Origin: Candidatus Aenigmatarchaeota archaeon
GTDB lineage: Archaea; Aenigmatarchaeota; Aenigmatarchaeia; QMZP01
Assembly: GCA_017609225.1 (NCBI GenBank)
Contig: JAFCEK010000003.1
Coordinates: 1-32,915, forward strand
Length of the DNA: 32,915 nucleotides
Direction of reading: 5' to 3'
The notes under the pieces are model-generated. The model saw only the letters and a list, made by a program, of their open reading frames with translations. It was not told where the DNA came from and made no database searches. This document shows positions 8,358 through 17,633 of this stretch, piece by piece. How positions within the stretch are numbered: position 1 is the first letter of the stretch; every line of letters begins with the position of its first letter. A program made the position numbers and the translations under genes.

Positions 8358-9599
8358 CTACTCAAATTCCTCCTGCTTCCCTCTTCTCCTTATTATAATA
8401 AATGCAGCCAGTGCCAGAACCGCTGGCACTGCATAAATCAGGTAATCAGGCATGCCCTGGCTCTTCCTGCTGCAGTGCTCATTGGATTCTATTGTATTTG
8501 TTGTGTTCTCTGCTTCAAGGTTATGGGTATTGTAACAGATTGTGTTGTTTGTTATTGTGTTGTTTTTTGCGTTTGCGTCCAGCAGGAGACCATAATTGCT
8601 GTTGCTGTTTATGTAGTTAAACTGGACTGTGTTTCTGGAGCTTTTAAGGAGTATCCCTGAAACCCTGTTTGAGGTTATGTTGTTCGCCTTTATTGTGTTC
8701 AGGTCTGATTTTTCCCTGATTGCCAGCCCTTCATTGTTAAAGCTTATGTTGTTGTATTTCAGGGTTGCGCTTCCTGAATTGTCTTCAAGCAGAATGCCGT
8801 ATTCCCTGTTGTATGAGAAAACATTGCCTGTTATGGCGGACCTGAAGGATGAATGGTATATTCCAAGCCCTGCCATGTTTTTCATTACTGTGTTTCTGTC
8901 TATTCTGTTGGATGTGCAGAAGTTTTCAAGCCTTACCCCATGGCCGCTGCTGTTTGTTATTGTGCTGCCTCTTAATGTGTTACCAACAGAATGATTGAAA
9001 ATGCCTATACCATCCTTTCCGCTCAGGAGTATTGTGATGTTCTCTATGGTGTTACGGCTTGAATTCTCCATGTAAATGCCATAGCCCCTGCTGTCTGAGA
9101 TAATGGAATTTTTTATCTTGTTGTTTTTAGAATCAAACATCTGGATTCCGTTCTCACTGCTTCCCTCAATATAAAGGTGTTCAAAAACACTGTTAAATGA
9201 CTCAAATGCCCTGATTGTGTTGAAATTCCTGATAAAAGTCATGTTTGAAACCCTTATGAAGCTTGCGTTTTTTATGAATATGCCCTTGTCAAACCCATAC
9301 ACACTGCCGTTCATTACTGTTATGTTCCTCCTGTTGTAAAATTCCATGGCATACCGGCTTATATTCCCATGGAGCGAGGCGCCCGAGAAATCAATAGTCA
9401 AATTATCGGGGATGTCAAGGAGAGATTCTGAATAGTTTCCCGAGTCATTAACAAGTATGTAATCCCCGGGGGATGAGGCATTAATCGCCTCTGCTATACC
9501 TGTGTATTCGCATCCCTGCCTGCATACAACAAGCTTCATGGAGCTGGCATGGGGGATTAAAAGGATTAAAATCAAAAGGGAAACCAGGAATGCTTTCAT
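8358..9599 (-). CDS. Secreted/membrane-anchored right-handed beta-helix (NosD/CASH-like) protein
   Basis: Signal peptide, many repeats of the N-x-I-x-x-N-x-G type, C-terminal TM followed by RRRGK. Confidence 0.85.
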   Translation of the reverse strand: MKAFLVSLLILILLIPHASSMKLVVCRQGCEYTGIAEAINASSPGDYILVNDSGNYSESLLDIPDNLTIDFSGASLHGNISRYAMEFYNRRNITVMNGSVYGFDKGIFIKNASFIRVSNMTFIRNFNTIRAFESFNSVFEHLYIEGSSENGIQMFDSKNNKIKNSIISDSRGYGIYMENSSRNTIENITILLSGKDGIGIFNHSVGNTLRGSTITNSSGHGVRLENFCTSNRIDRNTVMKNMAGLGIYHSSFRSAITGNVFSYNREYGILLEDNSGSATLKYNNISFNNEGLAIREKSDLNTIKANNITSNRVSGILLKSSRNTVQFNYINSNSNYGLLLDANAKNNTITNNTICYNTHNLEAENTTNTIESNEHCSRKSQGMPDYLIYAVPAVLALAAFIIIRRRGKQEEFE

Positions 9600-9629
9600 G
9601 ATTAATTATTGTTTCAGCTATCTAAAGTA

Positions 9630-10430
9630 TCATGCTGTGCCTGAGATTATTTTTTCTGCTGTTTCCCTTACTGTGTTTATGGGGATTGAAAAGCCTATGC
9701 CCTGATAGCCGCCTGTGGTGGTTAGTATTGCTGTGTTCATTGCTATCACCTCGCCTCTTGTGCTTATGAGCGGCCCTCCGGAGTTTCCAGGATTTATTGC
9801 AGCATCTGTCTGTATAACACCATTTATTACTATGCCTTTGCTTGTCTGTATGGTCCTGTTTATGGCGCTCACCACGCCCAGCGTGACCGTGTTGTCAAGC
9901 CTGTAAGGGCTTCCTATTGCAATAACAAACTGGCCGGGCTTCACAGTGCTGGAATTTCCAAGAACAGCAGGCATGAGTCCAGGGGCGTTTATTTTTATAA
10001 CTGCAAGGTCATGTGCCGGGTCCCTGCCAACAATCTCTGCACTGTATTCCCTTCCATCAGCAAGCGCAACCCTGAGCTGCTCTGCACCTGCAATCACATG
10101 GTCATTCGTGGCTATGTATCCCTCTCTGCTTATTATAAAGCCGGAGCCTGTTCCCTCCACAGGTACTGGCCTGAAAAAGAAGTCCCATGCTGTTCTGGTT
10201 GAGGTTATGTGCACCACGGAGTCCTTTACGCTGTCTATTATGCCTGCTATTATATCCTCTTCCGTGGCTGTGCCATTCATAACTATATATCTTTCCTCAA
10301 TAATCGTGTTCCCTGCAAGCGTGTTTATGTACAGGAGCTGGAAGAGTATGAAAATCCCTGCACTGACTGCGCCTGCTATAACTGCCACAAGCACCATCTG
10401 CCTGAAATACCTCTCCTCTGAAATCCACAT
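9630..10430 (-). CDS. HtrA/DegP-like trypsin-family serine protease without PDZ domain
   Basis: Catalytic motifs TNDHVI, DPAHDLAVIKI, NPGNSGGPL; N-terminal TM; ends right after the protease domain. Confidence 0.92.
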   Translation of the reverse strand: MWISEERYFRQMVLVAVIAGAVSAGIFILFQLLYINTLAGNTIIEERYIVMNGTATEEDIIAGIIDSVKDSVVHITSTRTAWDFFFRPVPVEGTGSGFIISREGYIATNDHVIAGAEQLRVALADGREYSAEIVGRDPAHDLAVIKINAPGLMPAVLGNSSTVKPGQFVIAIGSPYRLDNTVTLGVVSAINRTIQTSKGIVINGVIQTDAAINPGNSGGPLISTRGEVIAMNTAILTTTGGYQGIGFSIPINTVRETAEKIISGTA

Positions 10431-10452
10431 ATGAATCAGTATTGTTTTAAAA

Positions 10453-11067
10453 TTAAAAAAAATTGTGCCTCTGCCTGAATTCGGGCATCTTTTCCTTCAG
10501 CCTGGCGAAAAAGATTATGAATTCATGCGCCTCTTTTTTCACATAATCAAGTATCTTGTCATATTCCCTGTCATGATACCATACAGGAACCATAAGGCCT
10601 GATGACTCCTTTCCGGTGAATTTATCCAGGCCGGAATTTTTCAGCTGGAAATCATTCATGCCCACCAGTATATGCTTTATATCAATGGTTGGAAGCTGGT
10701 GGTAAATAAACCATTCGCTGTAATTAATGCCATAGCGTCTGGCTCTCCCCCTGAACATGCCCAGGTCAAAATATATGTTGTGGCCCAGGGGTATGAAATC
10801 CCATATTCTCCTGGGATTGAGCAGGCATGCAGCCTTTTTTATTATATCCTCCTCGCTTGATTTCCATTCCCTGAATATTCTGAGCGGGGTTTTGGGCATT
10901 CCATTCTCATCAAGAAGCTGGTACTGGATTGTTATGATTTTGCATATTTCCGGTGTTGGGGACGGTGCTCTGAGCCCGTTTCTCAGCTTTTCAACTATCT
11001 CCGGATTTTCATATCCAATCTCCAGGTCAAAGTACATTATGCTGCCCATAATGTTTCCTCCATGCAC
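10453..11067 (-). CDS. Putative DEDD-type 3'-5' exonuclease-like (RNase H fold) protein
   Basis: Exo I-like MYFDLEIGYE, Exo II-like PLGHNIYFDLGMF, Exo III-like YVKKEAHEF; probable start MGSIMYFDLEI. Confidence 0.55.
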   Translation of the reverse strand: MHGGNIMGSIMYFDLEIGYENPEIVEKLRNGLRAPSPTPEICKIITIQYQLLDENGMPKTPLRIFREWKSSEEDIIKKAACLLNPRRIWDFIPLGHNIYFDLGMFRGRARRYGINYSEWFIYHQLPTIDIKHILVGMNDFQLKNSGLDKFTGKESSGLMVPVWYHDREYDKILDYVKKEAHEFIIFFARLKEKMPEFRQRHNFF

Positions 11068-11083
11068 ATGCCAGGCGAACCTG

Positions 11084-11593
11084 TCAGGTTTTCCATTTTC
11101 CCCCCTTTACATCTGCCCATATTTTCTGGAACAGTGTGTTGATGGTTTCCAGCTTTTTTTCAAAGGCGCTTTCTGATTTTTCATACTCCCCCAGGGAATG
11201 CCAGCGCATTATGTCCCTGTCTGAGGGCGGCGGCTCTATTCCGTAATGCCTGCAGTAGAAATCCAGGCTGTTCAGCTTGCCTTCATTGAGGATTGTAAGG
11301 AAAATGAACAAATCCTCCACATTCGCCATGTTTATTTTCCTGAAAAACTGCTCAAAGCCTTCAAGGTTTTTTGCCTTAAGGAGCAGCAGGGGCAGGTCAA
11401 ACTTCAGTATATTGAACCCTATAACAATCTTGTCATCCATATGCGTGAAAAATTTCATGAAATCCTTAATCATTTCACCCTCTGAAGGGAAATCCCTTAT
11501 TTTCCAGATCCTCATTGTGGCAAGCGTTCTCACTCCTATAAGGAGGGTGTTGGAATTCCATAAAAACCCGTCAGTTGCTATGCTGAAAATCAT
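11084..11593 (-). CDS. Divergent PolB-exonuclease-like protein, probably catalytically degenerate
   Basis: Exo II-like KIVIGFNILKFDLPLLLLKA is clear; Exo I position reads FSIATDG without DxE and no clear Exo III Asp. Confidence 0.5.
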   Translation of the reverse strand: MIFSIATDGFLWNSNTLLIGVRTLATMRIWKIRDFPSEGEMIKDFMKFFTHMDDKIVIGFNILKFDLPLLLLKAKNLEGFEQFFRKINMANVEDLFIFLTILNEGKLNSLDFYCRHYGIEPPPSDRDIMRWHSLGEYEKSESAFEKKLETINTLFQKIWADVKGGKWKT

Positions 11594-11670
11594 AAACCTC
11601 GTATTAGTGTTGGAATGAAAATTAATAAAGGTTAAGCCGGTCCGGCTGCAGAATAAAATATTGCATAAAG

Positions 11671-11690
11671 TATATTTTGTTAAATATATT
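11671..11690. repeat. 20 bp AT-rich direct repeat, copy 1
   Basis: TATATTTTGTTAAATATATT, identical to 11727-11746. Confidence 0.8.
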
Positions 11691-11726
11691 TTTTAATATA
11701 TATTTTATGATTAATTTTATAAAGAA

Positions 11727-11746
11727 TATATTTTGTTAAATATATT
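11727..11746. repeat. 20 bp AT-rich direct repeat, copy 2
   Basis: TATATTTTGTTAAATATATT, identical to 11671-11690. Confidence 0.8.
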
Positions 11747-11768
11747 ATAGCGAATGTTATTCTCCCTC

Positions 11769-12656
11769 TCACAGCCATGACTTCAGCTCTTCTTCAAGAA
11801 GCTGCTCCTGGTTTTCCTTTCTGTAATAGCCATGCGCGGTTCCGTTTATTTCAAGGAATTTTTTCGGCTCTTTTGCCAGGGAGAAGGTTTTTCTGGCAAG
11901 GGATATGGGTATTATTTTGTCTCCTGTGGAATGCATCATCACTGTCTTTCCGGGGGATATTCTGGATATGTATGCGTCCGGGTTTATTGAATTTTCAAAC
12001 CTGGCAAGCTCAGGATCTGCTGCTGGCTCAAAATCATACCCTGATGTGCTTATCAGAAGTGCAGCTGAAATGCCCGGCTCTGTTGCAGCAGCAATTGCTG
12101 CAAACCTGCCCCCTGCGCTTTCCCCTGCTGCATAAATCCTGCCCTTGTCTGTTTCAGGCAGGGATTTCAGTATATCATATCCACTCAGGGCATCATATAT
12201 CATCCTGTGCTGGACAGGCTCCCCGCCCGAGAGGAAGGTTTGGTACTCCTGGCTGAGGCTTGGGATGAATGCAATGGATTCTCCCTGCCCTCTTGTGTCA
12301 AGCGTCAGTGTTATAAATCCCCATTTGTTAAGGTCATGGGAAAGGTATTTCTGCTCCCCTTCCTTTGTAACGCCTGCAGCCGGGAGAACAAGAAAGGCAG
12401 GACAGCCCTCTTTACATGTTTTCGGGAAGGCAAGCAGGCCGTATATGCTGGCATTCCTGGAACGGAAACCTATTTTGTATATAACAGAATTTTCTGTCTC
12501 GTTCCAGAAGGTTTTTGTGTAATTTGCAGGCGGCCTGCCTGTGTATGATACCAGGCCGTAATCCGAAACAGAGTAAACCTCTCCTGCAGGCGCCTGTGTG
12601 CAGCCGGAAACAATGAGAATTAAAGATATCAGGAACAGGATATGAAATGGTTTCAT
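11769..12656 (-). CDS. Alpha/beta hydrolase lipoprotein (dienelactone hydrolase/acyl peptidase-like)
   Basis: Signal peptide with lipobox LIVSGC; nucleophile elbow GESAGG; HSTGDKIIP and GTAHGYY for Asp/His. Confidence 0.85.
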   Translation of the reverse strand: MKPFHILFLISLILIVSGCTQAPAGEVYSVSDYGLVSYTGRPPANYTKTFWNETENSVIYKIGFRSRNASIYGLLAFPKTCKEGCPAFLVLPAAGVTKEGEQKYLSHDLNKWGFITLTLDTRGQGESIAFIPSLSQEYQTFLSGGEPVQHRMIYDALSGYDILKSLPETDKGRIYAAGESAGGRFAAIAAATEPGISAALLISTSGYDFEPAADPELARFENSINPDAYISRISPGKTVMMHSTGDKIIPISLARKTFSLAKEPKKFLEINGTAHGYYRKENQEQLLEEELKSWL

Positions 12657-12847
12657 GAAATATTAAATGTTGTATGGATTTTTAAGATTTTTTGTAAAAT
12701 TAGAGGGATATTTTGGCATTATGAACATTTAAAAACCAAAAATTCAAGGATTTATTAGTGCGTGTGCTTTGTGTTAAGGCAGCGCATCTGGAGGTTTGGG
12801 GGTGAATGCCGGCTGCTGATTCTGCCTGACATGCGGCTGGCTCTGGC

Positions 12848-15313
12848 ATGAAATTTTTTATTCTGGATGCGGACTATGTAATGGAAGAGGTTAAAGGAAA
12901 AAACATACCAGTGGTAAGGCTTTGGGGAAAGGATGAGGAGGGGCGTACTGTTGCCGCCCTTGATTATGGCTTTAAGCCCTATTTTTATGTGCTGCCCAGG
13001 AAAATCACAAGGGACCTGAAGGACCGCATCATGGAACTTAAAATAGACGAGGAAAAGGTCAGCAGGGTTGAAGTGGTGGAAAAAAACATACTGGGCGTGC
13101 CCAGAAAGCTGCTCAGGATTTTTGTGGAGAGCCCTGCAAGCGTTCCCAAATTCCGTGATCTCCTGAAGGACTGGAAGGATATTGAAAATGAATATGAGTA
13201 CACAATAAGCTTCTACAAGAGATACATGATTGACAGGAAGATATCGCCAATGGCATGGCTTGAGATTGAAGGAAGGGAAACAAAAAGGCCTGACATAAAG
13301 GCAGATGTTGTGCTCCGGATTGAAAAAATAAGGCAGCTTGAAAATGAGGATGCCCTGGAAACAAAAAAAATGAAGATTATGGCTTTTGATATTGAGGTTG
13401 TGGAGGTGAAAGGCGAGGAGAAAATAATAATGATTTCCATGGTTGACAGCAGGGGCTTCCAGAAAATAATAAGCTTTGGATACGGGCTCAGGGGCAAAAA
13501 CATAGAGATGCTGAAGAGCGAGCAGGAAATGCTTGAAAGGTTTGTAGAGATTATAAGAAAGGAGGACCCTGACATGATACTTGGCTACAATACCGACAGG
13601 TATGATTTTATAAAACTCAGGGACAAATGCGACAGGTACAGAATTGACCTCTCGCTTGGAAGGGACGGCTCTCATGTGGTTTTCAGGAGAAGGGGCATCT
13701 ACTCCTCTGCGGTTATAGCAGGCAGGCCGCATATAGACCTGTTTGATTTTATTGAGAATATACTGAAGGATAATCTTTCCACAGAGGTTCTGACGCTGGA
13801 CAGGGTTTCAGAGGAGCTGCTGGGAGAAGGCAAGCAGGAAATTGACTGGAAGGATATTGAAAAGGCATGGCAGAAGGGTGATTTGAAGGAGGTTGGAGAA
13901 TACTGCCTGAAGGACTCTGAATTAACGCTCAAGCTGGGCAGGCATGTTCTGCCTCAGATATTCGAGCTTTCAAGGCTGGTTGGCCAGGTTCCCAGGGATG
14001 CTTCAAGAATGACATATTCCCAGCTGGTTGAAAGCCTGCTTATAAGAAAGGCATATGAAACAGGTGAAATTGTCCAGAACAGGCCCAAGTTTGATGAGAT
14101 ACAGAGAAGGAGAAGGGCTGAGGCATACGAGGGCGGATATGTGCACACCCCAAAAGAGGGCATACATAAAAATATTGCACTGTTCGATTTTGCAAGCCTG
14201 TATCCATCAATAACCATAACACATAATGTTTCCCCGGAAACCCTGGACTGCATGTGCTGCAAGGGAAAGAAAAAGGCAAGGGTTCCGGAGGATGGCCATT
14301 ATTTCTGCAGGGAGAAAAAGGGGTTCATACCCAAAATTCTGGAAGAGCTTGTGAGAAGAAGAATGGAGATAAAGAAAAAAATGAAAAGGCTGAAGCAGAA
14401 GACAGAGCTGTACAAATCTCTTCAGAACAGGCAGTATGCCATGAAGATTATAGCCAATGCAAGCTATGGCTATTATGCATATCCCGGATCAAGATGGTAT
14501 TCAAAGATATGCGCAGAGAGCATAACAGCATGGGGAAGGTTTTACATAAAGAAGGTAATAAAGATGGCAGGGGATATGGGATATGAGGTGATATATGGAG
14601 ATACCGATTCCCTGTTTCTGAGAATGGAAAAAAGATCTGAGGTTAAAAAATTCCTGCAAAAGGTAAACAGCAGGCTTCCCGGGGTGATGGAGCTGGATTT
14701 CAGGGACTGGTACAAGGCAGGCATATTCGTTCTGGGCAAATCAGGGATTGCCGCCAAAAAGAGGTATGCACTGATTGATTCCAGAGGCAATATTGTGATA
14801 AGGGGGTTGGAGAAAGTCAGAAGGGACTGGGCAAATATAGCCAAGGATACCCAGGAAAGGGTGCTGCTGGCAATACTAAAGGACAAGTCGCCCCAGAAAG
14901 CAATAAGGATTGTAAAGAGGATTATACAGCAGCTGAAAAGCAACAAGGTAAACAAGGATGAGCTTGTTATTTACACACAGCTAACAAAGCCTGTATCACA
15001 GTACGAGCAGATGGGGCCCCATGTGCTGGTTGCAAAAAAGATTATTGAAAGAGGCGGCTCTGTCAGGGTTGGCTCCACCATATCATACATAATAACAAAG
15101 GGCTCGGGCAGCATAAGCCAGAGGGCAGAACCTGCAGAGGATGCAAAAAATTATGACCCGGATTACTATATTCATAACCAGGTTGTGCCTGCAGCCATGA
15201 GGATACTGGCAGGGCTGGGGTACAGGGAAGAGGATTTCTTCAGGAAGGGGGAAAAGGCAGAGCAGATATCTCTGGAAAAATACATAAAAGCAAAAAAAGA
15301 GCGGGAGGAGTAG
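12848..15313 (+). CDS. polB: Archaeal family B DNA polymerase
   Basis: Exo I MAFDIEVVEV, Exo II LGYNTDRYDF, motif A DFASLYPSI, motif B NASYGYYAYPGSRWYS, motif C YGDTDSLF; 821 aa. Confidence 0.97.
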   Translation: MKFFILDADYVMEEVKGKNIPVVRLWGKDEEGRTVAALDYGFKPYFYVLPRKITRDLKDRIMELKIDEEKVSRVEVVEKNILGVPRKLLRIFVESPASVPKFRDLLKDWKDIENEYEYTISFYKRYMIDRKISPMAWLEIEGRETKRPDIKADVVLRIEKIRQLENEDALETKKMKIMAFDIEVVEVKGEEKIIMISMVDSRGFQKIISFGYGLRGKNIEMLKSEQEMLERFVEIIRKEDPDMILGYNTDRYDFIKLRDKCDRYRIDLSLGRDGSHVVFRRRGIYSSAVIAGRPHIDLFDFIENILKDNLSTEVLTLDRVSEELLGEGKQEIDWKDIEKAWQKGDLKEVGEYCLKDSELTLKLGRHVLPQIFELSRLVGQVPRDASRMTYSQLVESLLIRKAYETGEIVQNRPKFDEIQRRRRAEAYEGGYVHTPKEGIHKNIALFDFASLYPSITITHNVSPETLDCMCCKGKKKARVPEDGHYFCREKKGFIPKILEELVRRRMEIKKKMKRLKQKTELYKSLQNRQYAMKIIANASYGYYAYPGSRWYSKICAESITAWGRFYIKKVIKMAGDMGYEVIYGDTDSLFLRMEKRSEVKKFLQKVNSRLPGVMELDFRDWYKAGIFVLGKSGIAAKKRYALIDSRGNIVIRGLEKVRRDWANIAKDTQERVLLAILKDKSPQKAIRIVKRIIQQLKSNKVNKDELVIYTQLTKPVSQYEQMGPHVLVAKKIIERGGSVRVGSTISYIITKGSGSISQRAEPAEDAKNYDPDYYIHNQVVPAAMRILAGLGYREEDFFRKGEKAEQISLEKYIKAKKEREE

Positions 15314-15317
15314 GTTT

Positions 15318-15906
15318 ATGGATGCAATAGAATGCATCAAGACTAGAAGGGCTGTAAGGGAATATGCAGGAAAGGAAATATCAAAGGAGATTCTGAAGGA
15401 TATAATTGACTGCGCAAGGCTGGCTCCGTCTGCAAGAAACCAGCAGCCATGGGAGTTTGTGGTTGTTACAGAAAAGGAAATGCTGGAAAGGCTGGGGGAT
15501 ATAACAGAATACGGGGATTTTATCAGGAATGCTGCTGCCTGTGTGATTGTATGCTGCGATGGGAGCGCAAAGTACTACCTGGAGGATGGTTCAGCTGCAA
15601 CCGAAAATATACTACTTGCAGCCAGGGCATATGGCATTGGCTCCTGCTGGATTGCGGGGGACAAGAAGCCGCACTGTAGGAATATAAAAAAGCTTCTGGG
15701 AATTCCTGAAAATATAATGTTGCCTCCTTGCAGCTTGGTTCGGCAACAGCTGTTGAACCAGAACCATACATCCATTGTTTGAAATAATGGTTTTCTGGTT
15801 CAACATAAAGATAGTGAGCATAGTTTCCATGGGCTATCCAAAAGGGAAAGCAATGCCGTACGGGAAAAGGAATCTGGAGGATGTTCTGCACTGGGAAAGG
15901 TTCTAG
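15318..15906 (+). pseudogene. Nitroreductase family protein interrupted by a copy of structured repeat element R
   Basis: N-terminal part MDAIECIKTRRAVREYAGKEISKE...LLGIPENI; after removing 15718-15805 plus one TAA, the frame continues KIVSIVSMGYPKGKAMPYGKRNLEDVLHWERF*. Confidence 0.85.
15718..15805 (+). mobile_element. Structured repeat element R, copy 1 (88 bp), flanked by TAA on both sides
   Basis: TGTTGCC...GGCAACAGCTGTTGAACCAGAACCAT...ATGGTTTTCTGGTTCAACA; two hairpins (GTTGCC/GGCAAC and TGTTGAACCAGAA/TTCTGGTTCAACA). Confidence 0.8.
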
Positions 15907-16478
15907 CCCCTGCTCTCTCCCTGTATAATTCTGTAAACAACAAGAAGGAGTATAAAGGAAACTATCATCCCGAAAAACACATTCATGCCACCGAAAAACA
16001 CAGACCCCAGATATCCTGCCCATGCAAGGGTTATATGGGCTATGCATTTTCCAATAAGGCTTGCAGCAAGGAATTTTTTCAGGTTGTATTTTATAATGCC
16101 TGCAAGTATTCCAACAATATCATCAGGCAGGGGGGTGGCGGCAAAGAGCACTATTATAGGGAAGGCGCCATGCCTTTCAAACCATTTTTTGCTCTTTTCC
16201 AGGAGTTTTTTGTGTTTTTTCTTTATTGCCTTTCTGCCCCCAAACCCTATTATATATCCTGTGAGTTCTCCAAGGGCGGCGCCTGCCCCTGCTGTAATTC
16301 CAACAATCCATGGGTTTAGTATTGCCCCGAATGCAATTACAACAGCATAGGAAGGTATGGGGAAGATTATGCTTGCATTACCAAGAACACTCACAATAAA
16401 TATGCCCAGATATCCCCAGCTGTCTGCAAGTGACTGGGCCCATGTAATGAACTGGGTGCCAAGAGATGCAATGTCCAT
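15903..16478 (-). CDS. DedA/SNARE-associated (VTT domain) membrane protein
   Basis: GNASIIFPIPSYAVVIAFGAILNPWIVGITAGAGAALGELTGYIIGFGG...ATPLPDDIVGILAGIIKYNLKKFL. Confidence 0.85.
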   Translation of the reverse strand: MDIASLGTQFITWAQSLADSWGYLGIFIVSVLGNASIIFPIPSYAVVIAFGAILNPWIVGITAGAGAALGELTGYIIGFGGRKAIKKKHKKLLEKSKKWFERHGAFPIIVLFAATPLPDDIVGILAGIIKYNLKKFLAASLIGKCIAHITLAWAGYLGSVFFGGMNVFFGMIVSFILLLVVYRIIQGESRG

Positions 16479-16576
16479 AAAAACTTCTCCACTTTTATAG
16501 TTATATTGTAGACAGCTAAATAAGTGGAGTCTTTAAGTTTATATTATATTTATTTCTACAATAATTAATCGGTATT

Positions 16577-16996
16577 ATGGCTGTTATAACAAAAAAACTA
16601 TCCTTCAGCACAAGGGAGGAAACAGACCTTATAAATATAACAGAGAATGTGCAGAAATTCGTAAAGGAAACAGGGCTGAAAAACGGCATTGCAACTGTTT
16701 TTGTGCCCGGCTCAACCGCCGCAGTGAGCACAATAGAGTTTGAGCCGAATCTTGTTTCTGATTTCAGGGAGGCAATGGAAAGGCTGATACCTTCAGATAT
16801 AAAATACAGGCACACAGAGACCTGGGGCGATGACAATGGAAAGAGCCATGTAAGGGCAGCATTAATGGGGTCGGGAATCACAGTCCCCTTTCAGGAGGGG
16901 CGGCTTGTACTTGGAAAATGGCAGCAGATTGTGCTTATTGACTTTGATGTTCCTGCAAGGGAGAGGGAGGTTGTGCTGCAGGCAATTGGCGAGTAG
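16577..16996 (+). CDS. YjbQ/UPF0047 family protein
   Basis: ITENVQKFVKETGLKNGIATVFVPGSTAAVSTIEFEP...NGKSHVRAALMGSGITVPFQEGRLVLGKWQQIVLIDFD. Confidence 0.92.
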   Translation: MAVITKKLSFSTREETDLINITENVQKFVKETGLKNGIATVFVPGSTAAVSTIEFEPNLVSDFREAMERLIPSDIKYRHTETWGDDNGKSHVRAALMGSGITVPFQEGRLVLGKWQQIVLIDFDVPAREREVVLQAIGE

Positions 16997-17001
16997 AGCA
17001 G

Positions 17002-17583
17002 GTGACAGTAATGGATGTTTATGAGGCGGTTCTGAAGAGAAGGACTATAAGGATTTACAAACAGAAGCCGATAGATTACGATATCCTGGAGAAGTGCGTG
17101 AATGCAGCAAGGCTTGCTCCTTCAGGCGCCAATCTTCAGCCACTGGAGTATGTGATTGCTGATGATGAAAAAATTCTGCCAGGGGTTTTTGAAACCCTGA
17201 GATGGGCGGGTTACCTGAAAAACGGGGCACCGCCAGAGGGAAAAAGGCCAAAGGCATACATTATAATCCTGGGAAACAGGGAAATCAAGAAATCTGGCTT
17301 TGAGTATGATGCCGGCCTTGCTGCAGGCAGTATCTGCCTGACTGCACTTGAACATGGTCTGGGCTCCTGCATAATAGGTGCAGTTGAAAGGAAAAAACTA
17401 AGAAAACTTCTGGGCATACCTGAAAGCAGGGAAATATGCCTTGTGATAGCCCTGGGTTATCCTGATGAAAAATCTGTTGTGGAGGAATCTAAAGGGGACA
17501 TAAAATACTGGAAGGACAAAAACGGGGTATTGCATGTGCCCAAAAGAATGCTGAAAGATATACTGCACAGAAATGGGTTCTAG
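17002..17583 (+). CDS. Nitroreductase family protein
   Basis: DVYEAVLKRRTIRIYKQKPIDYDILEKCVNAARLAPSGANLQPLEYVI...GLGSCIIGAVERKKLRKLLGIPE; probable start MDVYEA at 17011. Confidence 0.9.
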   Translation: MTVMDVYEAVLKRRTIRIYKQKPIDYDILEKCVNAARLAPSGANLQPLEYVIADDEKILPGVFETLRWAGYLKNGAPPEGKRPKAYIIILGNREIKKSGFEYDAGLAAGSICLTALEHGLGSCIIGAVERKKLRKLLGIPESREICLVIALGYPDEKSVVEESKGDIKYWKDKNGVLHVPKRMLKDILHRNGF

Positions 17584-17633
17584 TCCCGGCTTCTGGGCTT
17601 TTCTATTTAAGCCAGTCAGGAGAATATTTTATT

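Noticed and set aside
8402-8994. Plus-strand Cys/Leu-rich ORFs
   Set aside because: Antisense to the beta-helix protein gene; composition reflects repetitive coding strand
12755-13732. 325 aa minus-strand ORF
   Set aside because: Antisense to the well supported polB gene; low-complexity, His/Phe/Pro-rich spurious translation
15575-15775. Recurring minus ORF start MDVWFWFNSCC (also at 23636-24163)
   Set aside because: It is the translation of element R hairpin 2 and does not indicate a conserved protein
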